11,699 nucleotides of DNA from positions 1-11,699 of the forward strand of contig JAQVGK010000053.1 in assembly GCA_028696755.1 (NCBI GenBank), given 5' to 3'. Origin of the DNA: Bacteroidales bacterium (GTDB lineage: Bacteria; Bacteroidota; Bacteroidia; Bacteroidales; ML635J-15). A program made the position numbers and the translations under genes. Within the stretch, counting starts at the first letter, position 1. Every line of letters starts with the position of its first letter. Positions 4,296 to 11,699 of this stretch are shown here, piece after piece. A model generated the notes under the pieces. That model did no database searches. It was not told where the DNA came from and saw only the letters and a program-made list of their open reading frames with translations.

Positions 4296-7121
4296 ATGCA
4301 GCTTAATACTCTGAAATCTATTGCTCGACTATTTGCAATTGTTGCCGATAGGAATAATGATACTGTTAAAGAAAATTACATTAAAGTATTTACTGATTTT
4401 CTTAACGAGCTTGTTGATGAAAAGTATGTAGGAGAGCTTAAAAATGAATTTGAGTTAAATTTATCTATTACCGCAACAGGATCAAGTCCTAAAAAACTCT
4501 CTTTAAACTCGGTTAAGCTAATTTCATTGCTCGAGGAACTTAAAAATAAACTTTCTGTAATAGATCGACATATTGTTATTGTATATGTTATTTTATTGAC
4601 TGAGGAAACCAGCAAAAGTGAGGCTTCTACTGCGTTTATTAAAGAAGTTGCATCGAGTTTTTCGGTTCAGATTCAAGTTGTTGAGGAGATTAGAGAGTTT
4701 ATCAGTAAAAGTTATCCATCAATAAATTGCGAAATAACCAAAGAAAATCTTTTGAGTGTCGACAACGGAGTTTTACTATTTAAAGTTTATAAAATTGGGT
4801 TTAAACATAACGGAATTAATATAAGGTCAAATCGGATATGTGTGTTGACAAAAGATTCTGTTCTTAGTGATGAGCAAGGTCGTAATTATTTTTATCCTGA
4901 AATCGAAGCAATTTTAAAATCTGGAAATCAGGACGCAAAAATCTGTTTATCTGTTAGGAATCTTGAGTATAAAAAGAAAGGGCACACGCTGGTTCATAAG
5001 ATGTCGCTGGATATTGACAGTTCTCAGATGATTGCCGTTATCGGAAATAGTGGCAGTGGAAAGACAAGTTTTCTTAAATGCATTTCAGGTCAGACAAATG
5101 ATTTTTCGGGAATAGTTCATTATAGTACAGTTGACCAAACAGGAGAACCCACGATAGCTTATGTGCCACAAGAAAATAGTTTTGTTCCAGGATTGAGCGT
5201 TGAAGAGCATTTGGTAGAAAGGTGTCGGTTTTTGCAGTTTGATTTAGTCGAATTCAAAGAAAAATGCAATTATGTTTTAGATTTTGTTGGATTAAATTCT
5301 GTTATTAATAATAAGGTATGCAAAACTGATTTTTCAATTGCTGAAATTTCTGGAGGTCAGCAAAAAAGATTATCGATTGCTACCGAGTTGCTTAGTTCTC
5401 CAGATGTGATTATTCTCGATGAGCCAACAAGTGGATTGTCGTCTGAGGACTCTTATGATATACTTAGCAAATTGAAAAAATTGAGTCTTAGTGGAAAACT
5501 AGTAATCGCATCTATTCATCAGCCTGACTTCGATCTTTTTATGATGTTCGATCAAGTTCTGATTTTTGCCGATGGTGGTTTTCCTGTTTACTATGGTGCT
5601 CCTGCAAAGGCTGCTGAATATTTTAGGGGAATTTCTGGTAGAGTTGATAAAAACAGTGATTTTGTTTTTAGTAAAAAGCCATCGGTTATTTTAAATCTTT
5701 TGTCGAATAATAAGGAAGTTGCAATTGAGGGAAATATATCAACTAATGATTTGTACGGAAAATTTGTAGAAGCATCGCCAAGTGTTGAACCTAAGGTGTT
5801 CCAAAATACTAAGAGCAGACAGTCTTTAAGCCGACTAAAATCGTTTTTATATTTCTTAGGTTTTGGTATTCGCGCCGACTTAAAGCATTTTTCAAGGTTT
5901 TTAACTTTGCTTATTGTTCCATTGATTTCTGGAGTTGTTTTGTCGGCAGTATGTCGTTTCTCGCCAGGTGATGAGTATGTGTATTTTTACAATCCGAATT
6001 TGCCAGTTTGGATATTGATTCTTCTTACAACATCGGTTTTTATTGGTCTGGCTTCGTCAGGACACGAGTTTATTTATCTTCGACAATTTTACAACACACT
6101 TCATGCAGTTTCTGGAAAAAGATTACCACATGTATCTGCTGTTTTTCTCAGATATTTTCTATTAACTGCCATTCAAACCGTGCTTTTGGTTTTACCTTCG
6201 GTTTTTATTATTGGTAGTCAATTCCATTTTGTTAGTGTGTTTTTGTTTTCTTTCGCTCTTTGTCTTTGGGGTAGCATTGCTGGATTGGTGTTATCATACA
6301 TTATGAAAACAACGATGACTGTGTACTTAATAATCCCGCTGTTAATAATTCCTCAATTAGTTTTTTCTGGAGCGTTGATAAATTTTAAACATTTCAACAA
6401 AATAATTGATGCGAAATCAGACATCCCTTTAATAGCTGAAATTGTTCCAATGCGCTGGGCTGCCGAAGGGCTAATGCTCGAGTTCTACACTAACAATCCA
6501 TATTCTTCGAAAATTTATGCAACGAGGTGCGAACTATACAATGCTGTTTACTATTCTGAATTTTTTCTCCCCGAGGTATTATCAATTTTTAAGGAAGATT
6601 CCACAAAAGCTGTTTTATTACTTAAAAACGAAGAATCGAAAAATGGCTTTATTGGCGATAAAATATGCAATACGAGTGACGTAAACTTATTAGTAAATTC
6701 CTATGATAATATAAAATCAAGCTGTATAGTAGTTGAGGATTCCATCTTGGCTTCATTAATAAAACCTGATGAGATAAAGTTAAAGTATTCAAATCTAGCA
6801 ATTGAAAAAGTAATTGATGCATATAACTCTGGCTCATCATTCCAGTATAGTGAAGGTGGAATATCAAGAACCTACAAATCAGCATTTAAAATGCCCCAAG
6901 AAAAAAATGCAGATTATTCATATTTTACTCCATTTCGCAGTTTTGCTAATTTGGTGATAATAACCTCAAATTATAATTTGATTGTTATTTTCATGCTTTG
7001 TTTATTTAATTGCTGCTTTTTGATTTTAGCTGTTCAAATAAAATGTATGAGAAAATATGTAAATAGTGTGTCTGTGTTCGATATTGTAAGGCAATTTGCT
7101 AAATTAACATATAAGTGTTAA
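4296..7121 (+). CDS. ABC transporter, ATPase fused to ABC-2 type permease, with N-terminal TerB-like region
   Basis: The product has 941 residues. Residues 1-130 form a helical region with features of TerB-like domains ('ARLFAIVADRNND', then 'VIVYVILLTEETSKSEASTA'). About 150-235 is a small beta-rich linker domain. The ATPase follows with Walker A GNSGSGKT (250-257), signature ISGGQ (351-355), Walker B ending DE (375-376), a D-loop 'SGLSSED' and H-loop histidine H408 in SIHQP, all intact. The order ATPase then permease and the SIHQP motif resemble the ABCG/ABC-2 class. Membrane helices lie at about 535-555, 570-590, 620-642, 649-672 and 676-700. A non-membrane stretch of about 190 residues then precedes a last helix near 895-916. 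The protein is probably an inner-membrane exporter working as a dimer; the substrate cannot be read from the sequence. No partner gene is adjacent. Confidence 0.85.
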   Translation: MQLNTLKSIARLFAIVADRNNDTVKENYIKVFTDFLNELVDEKYVGELKNEFELNLSITATGSSPKKLSLNSVKLISLLEELKNKLSVIDRHIVIVYVILLTEETSKSEASTAFIKEVASSFSVQIQVVEEIREFISKSYPSINCEITKENLLSVDNGVLLFKVYKIGFKHNGINIRSNRICVLTKDSVLSDEQGRNYFYPEIEAILKSGNQDAKICLSVRNLEYKKKGHTLVHKMSLDIDSSQMIAVIGNSGSGKTSFLKCISGQTNDFSGIVHYSTVDQTGEPTIAYVPQENSFVPGLSVEEHLVERCRFLQFDLVEFKEKCNYVLDFVGLNSVINNKVCKTDFSIAEISGGQQKRLSIATELLSSPDVIILDEPTSGLSSEDSYDILSKLKKLSLSGKLVIASIHQPDFDLFMMFDQVLIFADGGFPVYYGAPAKAAEYFRGISGRVDKNSDFVFSKKPSVILNLLSNNKEVAIEGNISTNDLYGKFVEASPSVEPKVFQNTKSRQSLSRLKSFLYFLGFGIRADLKHFSRFLTLLIVPLISGVVLSAVCRFSPGDEYVYFYNPNLPVWILILLTTSVFIGLASSGHEFIYLRQFYNTLHAVSGKRLPHVSAVFLRYFLLTAIQTVLLVLPSVFIIGSQFHFVSVFLFSFALCLWGSIAGLVLSYIMKTTMTVYLIIPLLIIPQLVFSGALINFKHFNKIIDAKSDIPLIAEIVPMRWAAEGLMLEFYTNNPYSSKIYATRCELYNAVYYSEFFLPEVLSIFKEDSTKAVLLLKNEESKNGFIGDKICNTSDVNLLVNSYDNIKSSCIVVEDSILASLIKPDEIKLKYSNLAIEKVIDAYNSGSSFQYSEGGISRTYKSAFKMPQEKNADYSYFTPFRSFANLVIITSNYNLIVIFMLCLFNCCFLILAVQIKCMRKYVNSVSVFDIVRQFAKLTYKC

Positions 7122-7139
7122 AATAAAGTTATAAACATT

Positions 7140-7172
7140 TTTGCTGTTGTAAAAAATAAATCAGTACATTTG
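7140..7172 (+). promoter_or_regulatory. Bacteroidota-type promoter for the T9SS cargo gene
   Basis: TTTG (7140-7143) and TACATTTG (7165-7172), a perfect TAnnTTTG box, are 21 bases apart. The -7 box ends 35 bases upstream of the ATG at 7208, leaving an A-rich leader of roughly 30 bases. The gap after the transporter gene is only 86 bases, but this promoter makes the cargo gene an independent unit. Confidence 0.75.
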
Positions 7173-7207
7173 CACTTTAAACAATGTAAAACTTAAATTT
7201 AAAGATT

Positions 7208-10147
7208 ATGAGAAAAAGTTTATTATTATCAGTAATGGCTATCTTTCTTGTTTCGGGTGTCTTTGCTCAAAATTCATTATTTAACGTGCAAGGAAAAGTG
7301 CATCGCAACGGAAAGTTTAATAGAGTAAATTCTATTATTAGCCAAGAAAAATCAACTACATTATTGTCTGAAGATTTCTCTGGAGGAGCTCTTCCTGCAG
7401 GTTGGCAGAATGTTGATAATGCTACAGGTGGTGTTTGGGTTTTTACCAACCCAGGTGCTAGAACAATAAACACAACATCAAATGCAAACGGGTTTGCAAT
7501 TTTTGATAGCGATGAACTTGGTAGCGACGGCCTTGCAGAGAATTCGGATTTGATCACTGCAGCTTTCGATTGCTCTGCTCAAACATCGGTAATTTTGTCA
7601 TTCGAACATTATTTTTATGCTGGTTATAGTGGAGCAGCAGCTGTTTCTGTAAGTGGTGATAATGGAACAACATGGACAAGTGTTGGTGCTTGGGGAGCAA
7701 CCTCAACTGCTAATGCTGAGTTGTTTACTTATGACATTTCATCTGTTGCTGCTGGTCAGTCTCAGGTTAAGGTAAAATGGAACTGGCAAGGTAACTATAG
7801 CTGGTATTGGGCGATTGATGATGTTATGGTATACGCTCCAAACACTAATGATTTAGAAGTTGTTAGTGCAGCCCCTGCTTTTGTTCAGTCTGGTACATCA
7901 GTTTTTCCTTCTGTTACTGTTTTAAATATTGGCGCAGCAGTGCAAAATGACTTTGATATTACTGTTGTGATTAATGATGGTTCTAGCGATGTTTACAGTT
8001 CTACTTTGAATGTAACTGGAGCAGCGCTTGGTTCCTTTGCTGAGCAAATGTTTTCAATGACAAGCGAATGGACAACGCCTGCAAATGGAGCTTATACAAT
8101 GACCTCAACTGTAACGCTAGCTGGTGATGAAGATGTTTCAAACAATCAGATCATTACAAATTGCAATGTTGTTGATTTAATTACTTCTTATGCTATCAAT
8201 GGTGAAGCGGGAACTTTTGAATCTGTTGTGATACCTACTGGTACTGTAACTGAAATCTCTACTATTGATGTGACAAATTTCCCAATGGCGATGGAATATG
8301 CTGCTGGCGAATATTATTTTATACGTAATAGCCCTGCAGAACTTTATACAATTAACATTGCTGATGGCTCTTCGCAGCTAATTTCAACAATATCTGGCAT
8401 GACTGGTACTCCAACGGCTCTAGCTTACAACTGGGACAACTCAAGTATGTATATTATGTTTTTGGATGGGACTAATGCTCCTCATTTAGGAACTATTGAT
8501 TTAGCAACTGGTATTGCTACTGAAATTGGTGTTGGAACAGGTATGGTAATTGCCATGGATTTTGCAAACGACGGAACTCTTTATGCAACAACCTTAGAAG
8601 ATTTACTTGTTTCTATTGATATTACAACTGGAGCTGCTACAACTGTCGGTAACCTTGGAATTGATATTAATTATGGACAGGATATTTCATATGATATTAA
8701 CTCTGGAGTACTTTATGGTATTGTTTATGGTGATCAAATTGGCCTCGCTTCTTTTGATCTTACAACTGGTGCTGCAACTGTAATCGCTCCTTTAACTGAG
8801 CAATATGCATGTTTCGTGATTCCTTTCTTAGTAGGACCACAACTTGTTGAAGTTGCCCCTGCTGTTGATGCTGTTGATGTAGCGATTGATGCAACAGTTT
8901 CTGTTACTTTTAATGTTGATATTACCGAAGTTGACTTTGCTGGTATAACTATTACTCCTGATCCAGGAAATGTTGTTGCTTCTATTGTTGACAATGTTTT
9001 AACTTTAGCTCACGATGATTTTGATTTCAATACAGAATATACTGTTTTAGTTCCTGCAGGTGCTGTTTCTGACGGTACTGATGATCTTGCTTATGATGTT
9101 GAATGGTCGTTTACTACAGCTCTTGATCCTGCTGCTTGTAATGATCCTTCTGATATTGTTATTTCTGGTATCGAAGAATATGAAGCAACTGTGGCTTGGA
9201 CAGAGAATGGTATTGCTACTCAATGGATTGTTGTTTATGGTCCAGCAGGTTTCGATCCAATGACAGAAGGTGACCAAGTAACTGTTGATGTTACTACTGC
9301 AACTTTAACTGGATTAGAGGATGATACTGATTACGAAGTATATGTTCAGGCTGTTTGTGGAGCTGAAACTAGTGGTTGGGCTGGACCAGCTGCTTTTACA
9401 ACTCTACTTTACTGCGATGCAGTTACTGCTCTTCCATTTACCGAAGACTTTGAAAGTGGAGTATTCCCACCTGCTTGCTGGAATGTAATTAATACTAACC
9501 CAACTGCTAACTGGCACGAAGGTACAAGTGAAACTGGCTTTGGTGCAGAAGTTGTTTACGAAGATGCTGAAATGATGGACGAATGGCTCATTAGCCCAAC
9601 AATGGATTTGTCAGCTGCTTCTGGTGATTTATATGTTTCTTTCGATTTTATGACTAGTTACTATTGGTTAGTGGATCCTAACGATGGTGCTGATTTAATG
9701 TTGAAAGTGTCTATCGATGGTGGTTCAACTTGGACTGAATTATGGAACGAAGAAGATTACGGAACTTTTGAAAGCTTTACTTGGTATCCAGTATTTGTTG
9801 CATTTACTGCATATGCTGGTGAATCAGATGTGAAAATTGCTTTCCACTACAATGGTAGCGATGGAGCACAGACAATGGTTGATAATATTGTTGTAGATTT
9901 TGGTACCAATGTTGAAAACGAAGTTATCAATGCTGTTTCTGTATATCCAAATCCTTCTAACGGTGTTGTAAATATCGCTGTTACTGAAAACTCAGTAGTT
10001 TCTGTAATGGATGTTGCTGGTAGAACAGTTGCAATGTACAATGTTAATGCTAACGAAGAAGTTTCTTTCACTCAGTCTGCAGGTATGTACATCGTTAAAG
10101 TTGAAAGCAACGGTAAAGTTTCAACTCACAAACTTGTTATTGAATAA
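7208..10147 (+). CDS. Secreted multidomain protein with T9SS type A sorting domain
   Basis: The product has 979 residues. A signal peptide (MRKSLLLSVMAIFLVSGVFA) is cleaved probably after A20. Domains in order: a jelly-roll 'choice-of-anchor J' type module (52-212, 'EDFSGGALPAGWQNVDN' to 'WAIDDVMVYAPN'), an Ig/CARDB-like module (213-323), and a beta-propeller-like region (324-541) whose blades repeat the pattern IDxxTGxATxI (near 382, 430, 470 and 516). Then follow a Big_5-type Ig domain (546-640), a fibronectin type III domain (643-732), a second anchor-J module (736-905), and a C-terminal sorting domain (908-979, starting near VYPNPSNG and ending KVSTHKLVIE). The last domain directs export through the type IX system and usually attachment to the cell surface. 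No catalytic residues are evident, so adhesion or binding is more likely than enzymatic activity. The protein is extremely acidic: between K190 and K833 the only Lys or Arg is R373. Confidence 0.9.
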   Translation: MRKSLLLSVMAIFLVSGVFAQNSLFNVQGKVHRNGKFNRVNSIISQEKSTTLLSEDFSGGALPAGWQNVDNATGGVWVFTNPGARTINTTSNANGFAIFDSDELGSDGLAENSDLITAAFDCSAQTSVILSFEHYFYAGYSGAAAVSVSGDNGTTWTSVGAWGATSTANAELFTYDISSVAAGQSQVKVKWNWQGNYSWYWAIDDVMVYAPNTNDLEVVSAAPAFVQSGTSVFPSVTVLNIGAAVQNDFDITVVINDGSSDVYSSTLNVTGAALGSFAEQMFSMTSEWTTPANGAYTMTSTVTLAGDEDVSNNQIITNCNVVDLITSYAINGEAGTFESVVIPTGTVTEISTIDVTNFPMAMEYAAGEYYFIRNSPAELYTINIADGSSQLISTISGMTGTPTALAYNWDNSSMYIMFLDGTNAPHLGTIDLATGIATEIGVGTGMVIAMDFANDGTLYATTLEDLLVSIDITTGAATTVGNLGIDINYGQDISYDINSGVLYGIVYGDQIGLASFDLTTGAATVIAPLTEQYACFVIPFLVGPQLVEVAPAVDAVDVAIDATVSVTFNVDITEVDFAGITITPDPGNVVASIVDNVLTLAHDDFDFNTEYTVLVPAGAVSDGTDDLAYDVEWSFTTALDPAACNDPSDIVISGIEEYEATVAWTENGIATQWIVVYGPAGFDPMTEGDQVTVDVTTATLTGLEDDTDYEVYVQAVCGAETSGWAGPAAFTTLLYCDAVTALPFTEDFESGVFPPACWNVINTNPTANWHEGTSETGFGAEVVYEDAEMMDEWLISPTMDLSAASGDLYVSFDFMTSYYWLVDPNDGADLMLKVSIDGGSTWTELWNEEDYGTFESFTWYPVFVAFTAYAGESDVKIAFHYNGSDGAQTMVDNIVVDFGTNVENEVINAVSVYPNPSNGVVNIAVTENSVVSVMDVAGRTVAMYNVNANEEVSFTQSAGMYIVKVESNGKVSTHKLVIE

Positions 10148-10165
10148 TAACTGCTAATATTTCTT

Positions 10166-10195
10166 AAAAAGAGGTCTTAGGGCCTCTTTTTTTTT
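10166..10195 (+). terminator. Intrinsic terminator after the T9SS cargo gene
   Basis: AAAAAGAGG (10166-10174) pairs with CCTCTTTTT (10183-10191) around an 8-base loop, and the T-run continues to 10195. The A-tract on the left and T-tract on the right would let it act on the cargo gene transcript. It starts 19 bases after the stop codon. Confidence 0.85.
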
Positions 10196-10209
10196 GCCTT
10201 ATAATTACA

Positions 10210-10217
10210 TATTTTTG
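10210..10217 (+). promoter_or_regulatory. -7 box for the last gene
   Basis: TATTTTTG fits TAnnTTTG exactly and ends 14 bases upstream of the ATG at 10232. The expected -33 region falls inside the terminator just upstream and contains no good TTTG at the usual distance, so either this promoter is weak or the terminator leaks. Confidence 0.45.
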
Positions 10218-10231
10218 CAGAAAAATTTAAA

Positions 10232-11699
10232 ATGAAGAAATTATTTGTTGCCATTCTGTACATGTTCTTTTTTACAGTAATGTATTCTCAAAACAGAGAT
10301 TTGCTTATCGACCATACCGAACTACTTAACAACACAGGATTCTTTTCTTCAAAAACCGATACTCACATTGTAGATGGAGAAAAGCAATTAATTTTCGAGT
10401 TTTCGTCTGTTACTGAGGAGTACATTATCAGAGTTTATCCTGCCGAAAAATATAAATCATACAAATTTGGCTTTAATTCTACCAGCGATTATGAGGTAAT
10501 TGACTCAGTTTATTTAATCAACGATTCATATTATCAGACAAGATTGAAATTTAAAAAAATCATTGACAATCCTCAATTAAGCATTCTTGTTAGTGCTATA
10601 AGTCCTGAAGGAAGAACTTTGATCACTGAGATAAAGCTTTTTCCTGTCGCGGTAATGGATTTTGGCTTTGTTAAAAAACCAGAAGATATGTTTATCGGTG
10701 AAGAAAGTTTTATCGATTTATACACAAATCTTTCATCAAACATTGTTTTATCTGGAAGCTGGAATACTGAGTACCCACTAAATACAAGAATCGTAAATAA
10801 CAAAGGGAGTGTTGCTGTTAATGTTAATGCAACACAAACAGGAAATATGAAAGTTCCAGTTAGTCTCAAACTTAAGAGGCCGATTCGCGATTCGCTCGGC
10901 AATCTTAAATATGAATTAGGGCCTCTTGAGCTTGATTTTAATGTTAAAAGTAGCCGACTAGCATTTCTTAATTCCGATATAAAAGATGTGAGTATTGATG
11001 AAAAAAACAGATATGATGGTGTCGAAATTCAAATTGATAACCATTCGCAGTTGCAAATGCAAAAGACTTATCGAATCGAGAATTCCGAAGAGGCTGGTGG
11101 AGTGCTAATAGCTGAATTATTTACTAAAACACGTCTAACAAATAACAAAGTTTTATGTGTTTTACGAACTTATAATTATCACTCTCAGTCCGACGGATTT
11201 CTTTACCTCAAAGATGGTGACAATGCGAAGTTTATCACAAATTTTTCAGTTATTCCATTAACAAAAATTGAGTCGGTAAATGTCATGCGTCAAGGAGGCA
11301 CCTGGATTGAGTCAAATGTAGTTTATCCTGGAGAAGAAATACTAGTTAGAATTGAGGGACAATCGCTTTCTAAAGCAAAATTTTCGATCGAAGATTTAAT
11401 TATTTCGACAGGAGATACGCTGGCAAATCGGAATGATGTTGTGGAGCTTAAAGCGAAAGTGCCAATTGATGCAAGAAAGAAAAACCCAGCGATTTTGATA
11501 AATAATCAACCATCAGGCAAATCGTTAAATATTACCGAATACGAAATAATTCGGCCATTAGATTACATTATGATTGATTATGGTAATTGTCCAAAAAATC
11601 TTCTCGATTATACTGGTCCAGAGTTTACTCCAAACAGTATAAAGGACATCGTAATTACTTTCGATAACGAGAAAATTGATTCGGATGGTGTTTTGCATG
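10232..11699 (+). CDS. Exported beta-rich protein of unknown function, 3' end missing
   Basis: The frame is open from the ATG at 10232 to the end of the window: 489 codons plus one base, without a stop. The N-terminus MKKLFVAILYMFFFTVMYSQ is a signal peptide with a likely cut before or after Q20. I do not recognise a family. The mature part is built from alternating hydrophobic and polar stretches, with many short strands, few cysteines and no visible metal-binding or catalytic motif. It contains repeated Ig-like segments, such as 'MDFGFVKKPEDMFIGEESF' (about 143-162) and 'NVVYPGEEILVRIEGQSLSK' (about 368-387), whose 'GEE' turns look like starts of successive modules. Unlike the preceding protein it has many Lys and Arg residues, so the two are not similar in composition. 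It may be a large surface or periplasmic protein; whether it ends in a sorting domain cannot be seen. Confidence 0.75.
   Translation, partial: MKKLFVAILYMFFFTVMYSQNRDLLIDHTELLNNTGFFSSKTDTHIVDGEKQLIFEFSSVTEEYIIRVYPAEKYKSYKFGFNSTSDYEVIDSVYLINDSYYQTRLKFKKIIDNPQLSILVSAISPEGRTLITEIKLFPVAVMDFGFVKKPEDMFIGEESFIDLYTNLSSNIVLSGSWNTEYPLNTRIVNNKGSVAVNVNATQTGNMKVPVSLKLKRPIRDSLGNLKYELGPLELDFNVKSSRLAFLNSDIKDVSIDEKNRYDGVEIQIDNHSQLQMQKTYRIENSEEAGGVLIAELFTKTRLTNNKVLCVLRTYNYHSQSDGFLYLKDGDNAKFITNFSVIPLTKIESVNVMRQGGTWIESNVVYPGEEILVRIEGQSLSKAKFSIEDLIISTGDTLANRNDVVELKAKVPIDARKKNPAILINNQPSGKSLNITEYEIIRPLDYIMIDYGNCPKNLLDYTGPEFTPNSIKDIVITFDNEKIDSDGVLH

Noticed and set aside
9047..9277. Other-strand and other-frame reading frames inside the T9SS cargo gene and the other long genes
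   Set aside because: They lie wholly inside well-supported genes, have low-complexity composition and lack signals of their own.
10573..10902. A minus-strand 109-residue frame inside the last gene
   Set aside because: The plus-strand frame is open through the whole interval, starts with a signal peptide and has consistent codon use, so the minus frame is a shadow.

Overview
The window reads as part of a Bacteroidota chromosome, most likely Bacteroidales-like. The evidence is AT-rich DNA, start codons preceded by A-rich sequence instead of Shine-Dalgarno sites, several TAnnTTTG-type -7 promoter boxes, a cargo protein with a type IX secretion (T9SS) C-terminal sorting domain, and a BatD/BatE gene pair. 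The exception is the first ~110 bases. They are GC-rich (64 G+C in the first 100 bases by hand count), encode a foreign-looking peptide on the plus strand, and cut into a reversed DUF456-type gene. An assembly or library chimera is the simplest explanation.

Layout. 1-112: foreign GC-rich stub. ~113-692 (minus): a small lipoprotein gene followed, through a one-base TAATG stop/start overlap, by the first ~54 codons of a DUF456 membrane protein gene. 693-1216: a long gap with two 156-bp direct repeat copies that fold into hairpins; the second copy runs into the 3' end of the next gene. 1217-3819 (minus): batE and batD, 5 bases apart and read from a clear promoter at 3840-3870. 3820-4295: a divergent intergenic region with nested palindromes, CATGGGG-type heptads, three TTAGCACA copies and a direct repeat on each side. 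4296-7121 (plus): a 941-residue half-transporter-type ABC protein with an N-terminal TerB-like region. 7208-10147 (plus): a 979-residue secreted multidomain T9SS cargo protein with its own promoter and terminator. 10232-end (plus): a partial gene for an exported protein of unknown function.

Functionally, most products belong to the envelope: two membrane-anchored Bat proteins, a lipoprotein, a DUF456 membrane protein, an ABC transporter, a T9SS cargo protein and an exported beta-rich protein. Apart from batD-batE and lipoprotein-DUF456, the genes look independently transcribed, and I see no single pathway linking them. The most unusual observations are the near absence of Lys/Arg over 642 residues of the T9SS protein, the repeat that overlaps the batE stop codon, and the nested palindromic element between batD and the transporter gene.
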